Below, piece by piece: positions 1-5,623 of a stretch of 6,176 nucleotides of DNA (positions within the stretch are counted from its first letter, which is position 1; each line of letters begins with the position of its first letter). The position numbers and the translations under genes were made by a program. Under the pieces are notes generated by a model that made no database searches, was not told the origin of the DNA, and worked only from the letters and a program-made list of their open reading frames with translations. This DNA comes from Spirochaetales bacterium (GTDB taxonomy: Bacteria; Spirochaetota; Spirochaetia; DSM-27196; SKKC01), in contig SKKC01000370.1 in the NCBI GenBank assembly GCA_007121695.1, positions 1 to 6,176 of the forward strand, written 5' to 3'.

Positions 1-13
1 GCCTGAAACGCGG

Positions 14-646
14 CTACACCCCGTAGTCGCCGACCATGGGAACGTACCGGGCTGCGGTCAGGGTGCGGACAGCTGCAAGACCTGTTTCACGTTGTTCGTA
101 CAGAATCACCTGCTCGTGCCCGCCCGGACCTATGGGCAGGATCATGCGCCCTCCCTGAGACAGCTGCTCGTATAGCGGTTGTGGTACCGACGGGGTAGCT
201 GCCGAGCCAATGATTACCGTATACGGGGCATGCTCGGGCATTCCGCGGCCTCCGTCTCCCTGGTACACGAGCGCATTCTCTATTCCGCAGGCGTGCAGAT
301 TTCTTGCTGCCTGCTCGAGCAGCCCTGCCCGATGTTCAACCGACACCACCGTGCGGCACAGCCTGCACAGGAGCGCCGTCTGATACCCGAACCCGGTGCC
401 AATTTCGAGTGCATGATCTGTGGGCTGTATGGCCAGCGCCTCGAGCATTGCCGCGATAAGAGACGGCTGCGACGTCGTTTGATTCTCACCTATGGGAACA
501 GGCACATCCTGATACGCGAGTTCCTGACTGCGGGAATCAGTCCCGACAAACAACCGTCGGTCCACCGAACGCATTGCGTCTATCACGGCTCTCGAACGAA
601 CGCCCTTGCTGACGGCCGCACGAACAAGATCGGAGTTATCCAGCAT
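14..646 (-). CDS. pcm: Protein-L-isoaspartate O-methyltransferase (PIMT)
   Basis: Cytosolic SAM-dependent methyltransferase that methylates L-isoaspartyl residues arising in aged proteins, the first step of their repair to aspartate. Numbered from the ATG at 646 (210 residues): the family block PIGENQTTSQP lies near residues 52-62, SAM-binding motif I LEIGTGFGYQTA near 80-91, post-I acidic strand VVSVEH near 100-105, GDG near 130-132, the sheet/loop YTVIIGSAATPSVPQ near 142-156, and the C-terminal RYVPMVG near 200-206. The reading frame stays open to a GTG at 745 (243 residues). I prefer the ATG because it gives the length of E. coli Pcm (about 208 residues) and aligns with its N-terminus, and the extra 33 residues resemble nothing in the family. 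Neither start has a convincing Shine-Dalgarno. One oddity is that the usual Asp of the family's DAII(V/I)TAA segment is Thr here (YTVIIGSAA). It is divergent from the Eis-like gene. The identification is very secure; the start is not. Confidence 0.93.
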   Translation of the reverse strand: MLDNSDLVRAAVSKGVRSRAVIDAMRSVDRRLFVGTDSRSQELAYQDVPVPIGENQTTSQPSLIAAMLEALAIQPTDHALEIGTGFGYQTALLCRLCRTVVSVEHRAGLLEQAARNLHACGIENALVYQGDGGRGMPEHAPYTVIIGSAATPSVPQPLYEQLSQGGRMILPIGPGGHEQVILYEQRETGLAAVRTLTAARYVPMVGDYGV

Positions 647-724
647 ACGTTCATGCTCTGACGCTTTTCGGTTCCGGTCAAGGTGTTTCCGGCACGAATC
701 GAGCAGGTATGCGACCCACTCACC

Positions 725-753
725 TTGACCGCAGTGCACCGGCACGTTTTACT
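725..753 (+). promoter_or_regulatory. Predicted sigma70-type promoter of the Eis-like gene
   Basis: TTGACC at 725-730 (5/6 to the -35 consensus) and TTTACT at 748-753 (4/6 to the -10 consensus) are separated by exactly 17 bp. The expected transcription start is about 759-761, which coincides with the ATG at 761, so the mRNA would be leaderless or nearly so. Prediction from consensus matching only. Confidence 0.42.
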
Positions 754-755
754 CA

Positions 756-774
756 TGTGCATGTCACATGCACA
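756..774. promoter_or_regulatory. 19-bp perfect palindrome, candidate operator
   Basis: TGTGCATGTCACATGCACA has 9-bp arms (756-764 and 766-774) that are exact reverse complements around a single central C at 765. It begins 2 bp after the predicted -10 hexamer and covers the predicted transcription start and start codon of the Eis-like gene, the classic position for a repressor operator. It does not fit the CRP consensus spacing (TGTGA-N6-TCACA). The binding protein is unknown. Part of it would be coding if translation starts at 755 or 761. Confidence 0.45.
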
Positions 775-1981
775 GAACCTTCGCATTGTCTCCCCGGATC
801 CGGAACGTGACAGGGATGCAATCATCGACCTGACCGGAAAGACCTTCGGCGACAGCTATTTCGACTGGGTCGAACGCTGTAAAAACGGCTACCTCGATAA
901 CAGCCCCTACGACTGGAAGGCGAGCAGAGTCGCGTTTGCCGGTGACCGCCTTGTCGGCCATTTCGGCGTATACGACATAACCCAGCGCGTTGGCAGGGGC
1001 ACCCTGCGGGTTGCAGGAATAGGCGCCGTGGCCTGCGACGCAGAGTTTCGCAAACGGGGCATAGTCCGGGCAGTGGCGACGGAGTCTGTCGCTGGCCTGG
1101 CCGGAGCTGGATACGAGGTATCACTGCTCTACGGCATACGTAACTTCTATCACCGATTCGGCTACGTGACAGGCTGGCCTGACTATCGGTGGACCGTCGC
1201 GACGTGCGATCTTCCGGCAGAGAACACGCCGGACATAGGCCCGATTCAGGACTACGTCGCCCTCGCAGGCCTTGCCAACGCCTGGCACGATGGGGTGCCT
1301 GGAACCGCCGTGCGACCGACCTGGCGAGGAAATCCCCGGACGGGTCATACCGGGTACCAATGGGTAGACGCATCCGGCGACTGTGCAGGCTATATCGCGT
1401 ACAAGAAATCAGACGACACTCTCATGGTTACCGACGCCGCCGGCGATCCCGAAACGGTCCTCGCGGTGTGCCGGGATCGGGCTGCTGCTCTGTGCGCTGC
1501 ACGCGTTACGTTTCTCGCCTTTCCTCCGGCCTCACCCTACGTGAAGGTGCTGCAAAAGCGGCCGTATACACTCACGGCAATCGCCGAACCGGACGGCGGT
1601 CCAATGATCCGATCGGTCTCCCTCCTTTCGGGTCTCAGGTCACTCGCACCCGAGCTCGAAGCGCGGCTGGCAGCTGTCGGATATCCCGTTCCGCTTTCGC
1701 TGGAACTAGGCGACGGTCGGGAACTGGTCTGCATCGAGTACGATCCGGCACCGGCCGGGAGCGCTTCGATACGGGTTACGGTTGTAGATGACTCAGGCGT
1801 GTCTGCCGGGGCTCGCCGCCTCGAGGCTGGTGACAATGCTGCGCGCCTTCTATATGGAACCCACAGCGTTGACGAACTGGTAGATGAGGGGCTGGCTCAC
1901 GCCACACCCGGGGCGCTGCAGGCTGCACGGCTGTTTTTCCCTGTGTGTAGTCCGTCGCTGACCGCCTTCGACACCATGTAG
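761..1981 (+). CDS. Eis-like GNAT N-acetyltransferase
   Basis: Predicted acetyl-CoA-dependent N-acetyltransferase of the Eis-like group (tandem GNAT domains plus an SCP2-like C-terminal domain, usually about 400 residues; 406 here). From the ATG at 761, the first GNAT domain carries the acetyl-CoA pyrophosphate loop in AGIGAVACDAEFRKRGIVRA (about residues 85-104). NFYHRFGY follows near 128-135; its first Tyr (about Y130) matches the general-acid Tyr in the IYGRFGY motif of mycobacterial Eis. A second, degenerate GNAT half follows, and then an SCP2-like region ending LFFPVCSPSLTAFDTM, like the aromatic-rich Eis C-terminus whose carboxylate enters the active site. The frame is open from a GTG at 683, with further ATGs at 755 and 761. 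I chose 761 because homology begins just after it and a promoter predicts transcription starting there. No Shine-Dalgarno is visible. The substrate is unknown; Eis enzymes acetylate aminoglycosides and polyamine or lysine amines, but nothing here fixes the target. Confidence 0.85.
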   Translation: MSHAQNLRIVSPDPERDRDAIIDLTGKTFGDSYFDWVERCKNGYLDNSPYDWKASRVAFAGDRLVGHFGVYDITQRVGRGTLRVAGIGAVACDAEFRKRGIVRAVATESVAGLAGAGYEVSLLYGIRNFYHRFGYVTGWPDYRWTVATCDLPAENTPDIGPIQDYVALAGLANAWHDGVPGTAVRPTWRGNPRTGHTGYQWVDASGDCAGYIAYKKSDDTLMVTDAAGDPETVLAVCRDRAAALCAARVTFLAFPPASPYVKVLQKRPYTLTAIAEPDGGPMIRSVSLLSGLRSLAPELEARLAAVGYPVPLSLELGDGRELVCIEYDPAPAGSASIRVTVVDDSGVSAGARRLEAGDNAARLLYGTHSVDELVDEGLAHATPGALQAARLFFPVCSPSLTAFDTM

Positions 1982-1984
1982 ACC

Positions 1985-2000
1985 CGTCGCTTCGGTGGCG
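1985..2000 (+). terminator. UUCG-tetraloop hairpin between convergent genes
   Basis: CGTCGC-TTCG-GTGGCG fills most of the 21-bp gap between the stop codons of the Eis-like gene and srkA. In the plus-strand transcript the six stem positions all pair (two G-U wobbles) around a C(UUCG)G loop, an especially stable tetraloop. On the minus strand the wobbles become mismatches, so it would mainly serve the Eis-like transcript. There is no U-tract after it, so it is either a weak or factor-assisted terminator or a 3'-end stabiliser. Confidence 0.35.
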
Positions 2001-2002
2001 TA

Positions 2003-3022
2003 TCAGGCGTCGAGCTCTTCGCGGATAACCCGTTCCTGGTCAAGCAGGTCCTCGAGCTCCTGCGTCCAGAATGCGCCGCTGCCCCAATCGCCGAAGGTGG
2101 CACGGAAGCGTGCGTCGTGAATCTGCCGGGCGCACCACGCCGTGTAATAGATCATGCGCATAAAGCGGAGCGGCTCCACCAGTCTGAGTTCCCGTGGGTC
2201 AAGCGTTTCAAACTGCTCGTATCCGGTACGCATGGCGCTGAGCTCGGCGTGCGAGTCGGAGACCCTCCCCGGAAGCAGCAACCACAGATCGTGAACGGCC
2301 GGACCCATCATCATATCGTCAAAGTCGATCAGCATAAGTCCTTCATTCGCACGGTCGAGAATGTTTCCCCGGTGAGAATCTCCGTGGACGCGCTGCAGTC
2401 TGATTCCCTCAAAAAGCGGTTCAATAAGATCAATCACCCGGTCGACACAATCGAAGTAATCGTCATCGCCGTCGAACACGACGAGGCCTGAGTCTTCCAG
2501 CTCGTCCACAAAGCTTCTGGTCGACTCACCCGGCGTGCAGACGATTCTGTGCATTGAATCGCGGCGTCTGGCAGCGACATGCATTCGCCCGATAAGGCTC
2601 CCGAGGCGTTCGTAGTCCTCTTCACGGTCGGCGTCAAACAGCCGTCCACTTCGTTTGGGAAAGAGGGTGAACCGGAAGCTGGTCTCCTGTTGGGCAGCCT
2701 CTGCCTCCGTTACGAGCGTGTGTATGGTTTCCCCGTCGTCGTCCGGAACCGGAAGAACGACCGGAACGTCGGCTTCAGAGCAGTCCGTGAGAAACATGTG
2801 TTCTTCGTGCAGGGCTTCGTCGCTCCAGCGATCCGGCCGGTAGAACTTCGCTATGTACTGTCGCCCGTCGTCGGCCACTACTCCATAGACGCGGTTCACG
2901 TAGCTCGGATACGGCGTCAGGGAACCGTCGAGCGCGAGCCCGTACACCGCTTCAACTGCCTCGAGCGCAAGTTGCGGAGAGAGCAGATCAAAGCTTCCGG
3001 GCTGTGGATTCTGTGGCATCAT
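2003..3022 (-). CDS. srkA: Stress response kinase A (SrkA/YihE family)
   Basis: Cytosolic protein Ser/Thr kinase of the phosphotransferase (APH-like) fold. In E. coli, SrkA protects stressed cells by counteracting MazEF-linked death and responds to envelope stress. At 339 residues it matches the family (328 in E. coli). Visible signatures in order: LTPYPSYVNRVYGV (about 35-48), the ATP-contacting lysine in IAKFYRPDRW (K59), VHGDSHRGNIL (212-222) with catalytic Asp215 and Asn220, LIDFDDMMMGPAVHDLWLLL (231-250) with metal-binding Asp233, and EPLRFMRMIYYTAW (283-296). Relative to E. coli it carries roughly ten extra residues near 103-115 (VTEAEAAQQET). Two tandem ATGs at 3022 and 3019 begin the frame; neither has a Shine-Dalgarno, and a TATAGT hexamer lies only 8 bp upstream. 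It converges on the Eis-like gene and diverges from the alpha-glucosidase operon, so it is probably monocistronic. Identification is secure; its physiological role in this organism is inferred. Confidence 0.93.
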   Translation of the reverse strand: MMPQNPQPGSFDLLSPQLALEAVEAVYGLALDGSLTPYPSYVNRVYGVVADDGRQYIAKFYRPDRWSDEALHEEHMFLTDCSEADVPVVLPVPDDDGETIHTLVTEAEAAQQETSFRFTLFPKRSGRLFDADREEDYERLGSLIGRMHVAARRRDSMHRIVCTPGESTRSFVDELEDSGLVVFDGDDDYFDCVDRVIDLIEPLFEGIRLQRVHGDSHRGNILDRANEGLMLIDFDDMMMGPAVHDLWLLLPGRVSDSHAELSAMRTGYEQFETLDPRELRLVEPLRFMRMIYYTAWCARQIHDARFRATFGDWGSGAFWTQELEDLLDQERVIREELDA

Positions 3023-3030
3023 AGACGCGT

Positions 3031-3059
3031 ACTATAACAGGCCGGACGGATAAGGTCTT
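3031..3059 (-). promoter_or_regulatory. Predicted srkA promoter
   Basis: Read on the minus strand, TATAGT (3036 down to 3031, 5/6 to the -10 consensus) lies 8 bp before the ATG at 3022. AAGACC (3059 down to 3054, 3/6) is at the right distance (17 bp) for a weak -35. Transcription would start near 3024, leaving a leader of 0-2 nt. Confidence 0.38.
3033..3038 (+). promoter_or_regulatory. Possible -10 element of the alpha-glucosidase operon
   Basis: TATAAC (5/6 to TATAAT) shares its TATA core with the srkA -10 on the other strand. It would start transcription near 3045, giving a leader of about 54 nt. No acceptable -35 is seen upstream: candidates 15-18 bp away match TTGACA at two positions or fewer. 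The real plus-strand promoter may therefore need an activator, or lie elsewhere between 3023 and 3098. Confidence 0.25.
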
Positions 3060-3086
3060 TCTTGTCGATACCTGCGCGCTCGGGGT

Positions 3087-3096
3087 AAGGTCAGGA
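3087..3096 (+). promoter_or_regulatory. Ribosome binding site(s) of the alpha-glucosidase
   Basis: AAGGT at 3087-3091 is 7 nt before the ATG at 3099, and AGGA at 3093-3096 is 8 nt before the in-frame ATG at 3105. Both starts are therefore served and the choice between them (583 or 581 residues) is not decided by spacing. Confidence 0.55.
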
Positions 3097-3098
3097 AT

Positions 3099-4850
3099 AT
3101 GGACATGACGCACTGGTGGCAGCGGGCAAATATATATCAGATATATCCACGAAGCTTCCTCGACACGAACGGAGATGGCATCGGTGACCTGAGGGGAATA
3201 ATCCGAAAGCTTGACTATCTGAAGGACCTCGGCATTGATGCGATCTGGCTGTGTCCCGTGTACGATTCTCCCAACGACGACAACGGATACGACATTCGCG
3301 ACTACTATCGTATACACGAAGAGTTTGGAACCATGAAAGACATGGACCGCCTGATAACTGAAATGAAAAAGCGGGATATGAAACTGGTCATGGACCTGGT
3401 GGTAAACCACTGCTCAGACGAACACGCGTGGTTCCAGAAAGCCCGGGCATCGCGGGACAATGCCTTTCATGACTATTTTATATGGCATCCCGGAAGAGGG
3501 CTCGACGAACCGTCACAGCCCGGGACTCCGATTCCGCCGGAACCGAACAACTGGGCAAGTCATTTCCGCGGGTCCGCCTGGGAGTGGAATGAACAGACCC
3601 GCGAGTACTATCTGCACCTGTTCTCCCGCAAACAACCGGATCTGAACTGGGAGAATCCCGCTCTCAGACATGAAATATATAAAATGATGCGATTCTGGCT
3701 GGACAAGGGCATAGGCGGGTTTCGCATGGACGTCATAAATTACGTTTCGAAGGACCCGTCTCTCCCGGATGTACCAGGCAAAGACGGTCAGCGCTACGTA
3801 CACGACTCGCGATACTACGCAAATCGGCCCCGGACGCATGAACATCTGCAGGAAATGCACCAGGAGGTTCTCTCGGCGTATCCGGATTGCATGACCATAG
3901 GCGAAATGCACCAGACATCGGTGAACGAAGGGTTGAAATACGTGCAGCCGGAACGTCGTGAACTGTCGATGATCTTTCAGTTTGAACACCTCGCGATCGA
4001 CAGCGGACCGCAGGGAAAGTACGACATGCCGGTTGCCTGGGACATTCCCGCACTGAAGGAAACGCTCTCGACCTGGCAGAACGGACTCAGCGGAGCGGGA
4101 TGGAACAGCCTGTACACCGGAAACCACGATCAACCCCGCATGCTCTCGCGAATTGGCAGTACTGAGACGAATGAACTGCGCAAGCGGTCCGCAATGGCAA
4201 TCGCCGCCGGGTTTCTCCTGATGCAGGGAACTCCGTTCGTGTACCAGGGCGAAGAAATCGGTATGACGAACGTGGCCTTTCCCGACATTGAATCGTATCG
4301 GGACATCGAGACACTGAACTTCTTTCGCGAGGCATCGGCTCAGGGCATGCCGGAGAAAACGGCCATGAAGATCGTCCATCTCCGAAGCAGGGACAACGCG
4401 CGCACGCCAATGCAGTGGTCTTCCGATACGCACGCAGGGTTCACCGATGGGCGTCCGTGGATACCGCTGAACCCGAATTACCCCGATATAAACGTACACT
4501 TGGACGCACGGGACCCCGATGGGGTGCACGCGTTTTACCGGGAACTGCTGCACATGCGCCGATCGCATCCCGTCTGGACAGAGGGAACCTTCGAAGACCT
4601 CGCGCCAGACCACCATTCGATCGTGTGTTACACCCGTCGCATGGTGGACGGAACAGTCGCCTGCGTGCTGGGAAACCTGTCGGCGAAAGAGGTTGCCTGG
4701 ACCGTACCCGATGAACTGCGAACTGCGCTGAGGCAGGGCACACTGCTGCTGGCTTCGCCTGCTCTGGAAGACGCACGCGTCGTTCCGGAGAGCCTGCTAC
4801 CCATGCAGACCATCGTCTGCATGCAGGCGGGGCAGGAGAACGGCGCATGA
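3099..4850 (+). CDS. GH13 alpha-glucosidase, oligo-1,6-glucosidase type
   Basis: Intracellular glycoside hydrolase predicted to release glucose from the non-reducing end of isomalto-oligosaccharides or related alpha-glucosides. It is 583 residues with no signal peptide, against about 560 for Bacillus oligo-1,6-glucosidases. Conserved regions in order: WWQRANIYQIYPRSF (6-20), calcium-type loop DTNGDGIGD (22-30), DLVVNH (99-104), QPDLNW (179-184, typical of alpha-1,6 enzymes), GFRMDV (207-212) with nucleophile Asp211, TIGEM (266-270) with acid/base Glu269, and GNHDQPR (341-347) with transition-state Asp344. Val212 after the nucleophile is the residue associated with alpha-1,6 rather than alpha-1,4 preference. 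A Pro-rich insertion lies at about 131-150. Trehalose-6-phosphate hydrolase and dextran glucosidase belong to the same subgroup and cannot be excluded; no PTS, transporter or regulator gene is visible to decide. It heads an operon: its stop overlaps the chorismate mutase start. ATA is used repeatedly for Ile. Confidence 0.93.
   Translation: MDMTHWWQRANIYQIYPRSFLDTNGDGIGDLRGIIRKLDYLKDLGIDAIWLCPVYDSPNDDNGYDIRDYYRIHEEFGTMKDMDRLITEMKKRDMKLVMDLVVNHCSDEHAWFQKARASRDNAFHDYFIWHPGRGLDEPSQPGTPIPPEPNNWASHFRGSAWEWNEQTREYYLHLFSRKQPDLNWENPALRHEIYKMMRFWLDKGIGGFRMDVINYVSKDPSLPDVPGKDGQRYVHDSRYYANRPRTHEHLQEMHQEVLSAYPDCMTIGEMHQTSVNEGLKYVQPERRELSMIFQFEHLAIDSGPQGKYDMPVAWDIPALKETLSTWQNGLSGAGWNSLYTGNHDQPRMLSRIGSTETNELRKRSAMAIAAGFLLMQGTPFVYQGEEIGMTNVAFPDIESYRDIETLNFFREASAQGMPEKTAMKIVHLRSRDNARTPMQWSSDTHAGFTDGRPWIPLNPNYPDINVHLDARDPDGVHAFYRELLHMRRSHPVWTEGTFEDLAPDHHSIVCYTRRMVDGTVACVLGNLSAKEVAWTVPDELRTALRQGTLLLASPALEDARVVPESLLPMQTIVCMQAGQENGA
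4834..4838 (+). promoter_or_regulatory. Shine-Dalgarno of the chorismate mutase
   Basis: AGGAG lies 8 nt before the ATG at 4847, inside the last codons of the alpha-glucosidase. Together with the ATGA overlap it fixes this start and suggests translational coupling. Confidence 0.65.
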
Positions 4851-5623
4851 TCCGGGTCAGCGCTGGAGACAGCGATGCTCCGCTTGACCTCGACGTAATC
4901 GCGGCACAACTCGAAGCGCTCGAAGAATCCATTATGTACCGGTTTATCGATCGTGCGCAGTTCTCCTGGAATGCCCGTGCCTACGAGACAGGATCCGAGA
5001 GCCTGGCAGGTGCACCCGAGGTTTCTCTCTTTGACGCGCGTATTCGCGCGCAGGAAGAGCTCGAAGCCCGATTCGGTCGCTATCTGGTACCCGAAGAGCG
5101 TCCGTTCACCGAGGGCCTTCCGCGTCCGGAGCGAACGGTCACCCCACCCCACCCGGCGCTCAAGGTCCACGACTGGAACGTGGTTCGCCAGACCGGGGCA
5201 CTGCAGACCGCGTACCTCGAGATACTTCCGCGGCTGTGCGAACACAATGATGACGGGCAGTACGGGTCGAGTGTCGAACACGACGTATCCGTCCTGCAGG
5301 CGGTTTCGCGCCGGGTCCACTTCGGAGCGCTGTATGTTGCCGAAGCAAAGTTTCGCACCCAGCGGGACGCATATCGCACAGTCATCCAGAACGGGGACAC
5401 CCGGGAAATCGAACGCATGCTGACACGACCCGAAGTTGAACAGGCAATCATTGCCCGGCTCAGCAGAAAAATGCAGGACCTGCAGGCCGAGGTCCACACG
5501 CGGGTTCGACGGGTCATGCCACCGGAAGTACTCGTTAATTTCTACCGCGATACGGTTATTCCCCGTACGAAGGCCGGGCAGGTCGCATATCTGCTGCAGA
5601 GACTCGATCACGAGGAACAATGA
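4847..5623 (+). CDS. Chorismate mutase, eukaryotic (yeast/plant) type
   Basis: Predicted cytosolic, all-helical chorismate mutase (chorismate to prephenate, committing flux to Phe and Tyr) of the larger AroQ class known from yeast Aro7 and plants: 258 residues against 256 in yeast. Matching segments in order: LEALEESIMYRFIDRAQF (22-39), VPEERPF (81-87), YGSSVEHDVSVLQAVSRRVHFG (139-160), VAEAKF (164-169), LTRPEVEQAI (192-201), and the signature PPEVLVNFYRDTVIPRTK (225-242) with AYLLQRLD (247-254). Expected catalytic residues present are Arg156, Lys168, Glu198 and Thr241. By alignment from memory, yeast R16, N194 and E246 are Ala19, Arg194 and Gln245, and yeast allosteric residues R75 and T145 are Gly77 and Glu144. 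It overlaps the alpha-glucosidase stop and the next GNAT start by ATGA. Fold and family are well supported; activity and allosteric control are less certain. Confidence 0.88.
   Translation: MIRVSAGDSDAPLDLDVIAAQLEALEESIMYRFIDRAQFSWNARAYETGSESLAGAPEVSLFDARIRAQEELEARFGRYLVPEERPFTEGLPRPERTVTPPHPALKVHDWNVVRQTGALQTAYLEILPRLCEHNDDGQYGSSVEHDVSVLQAVSRRVHFGALYVAEAKFRTQRDAYRTVIQNGDTREIERMLTRPEVEQAIIARLSRKMQDLQAEVHTRVRRVMPPEVLVNFYRDTVIPRTKAGQVAYLLQRLDHEEQ
5612..5616 (+). promoter_or_regulatory. Shine-Dalgarno of the downstream GNAT gene
   Basis: GAGGA ends 3 nt before the ATG at 5620, which is shorter than usual. With the ATGA overlap this fits initiation by ribosomes finishing the chorismate mutase. 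Confidence 0.45.

Noticed and set aside
1..13. Possible end of another gene at the left edge
   Set aside because: Thirteen bases are too few to identify any feature.
179..661. 160-codon plus-strand frame opposite pcm
   Set aside because: Cys/Arg-rich composition typical of a shadow frame, lying entirely over a secure PIMT gene.
683..760. GTG start at 683 for the Eis-like protein
   Set aside because: It would add 26 residues with no family resemblance, lacks a Shine-Dalgarno, and lies upstream of the best promoter.
756..774. CRP/FNR-type binding site
   Set aside because: The half-sites TGTGC/GCACA are 9 bp apart instead of the 6 bp of the TGTGA-N6-TCACA consensus, and no FNR TTGAT half-site is present.
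2545..2562. Short inverted repeat GATTC...GAATC
   Set aside because: Five-base arms inside the srkA coding region; no positional or compositional support.
3062..3090. TTGTCG...GTAAGG as a plus-strand promoter before the alpha-glucosidase
   Set aside because: The -10 position matches poorly and overlaps the ribosome binding site, leaving too short a leader for a gene with a normal Shine-Dalgarno.
3051..3092. Direct repeat TAAGGTC at 3051-3057 and 3086-3092
   Set aside because: Only 7 bp, 35 bp apart, and the second copy is explained by the Shine-Dalgarno of the alpha-glucosidase; expected by chance at this length.
3513..4616. 367-codon open frame antisense to the alpha-glucosidase
   Set aside because: It mirrors a strongly conserved GH13 gene with every catalytic motif on the plus strand. 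The antisense product has no recognisable domain and no ribosome binding site; it is a G+C-driven shadow frame.
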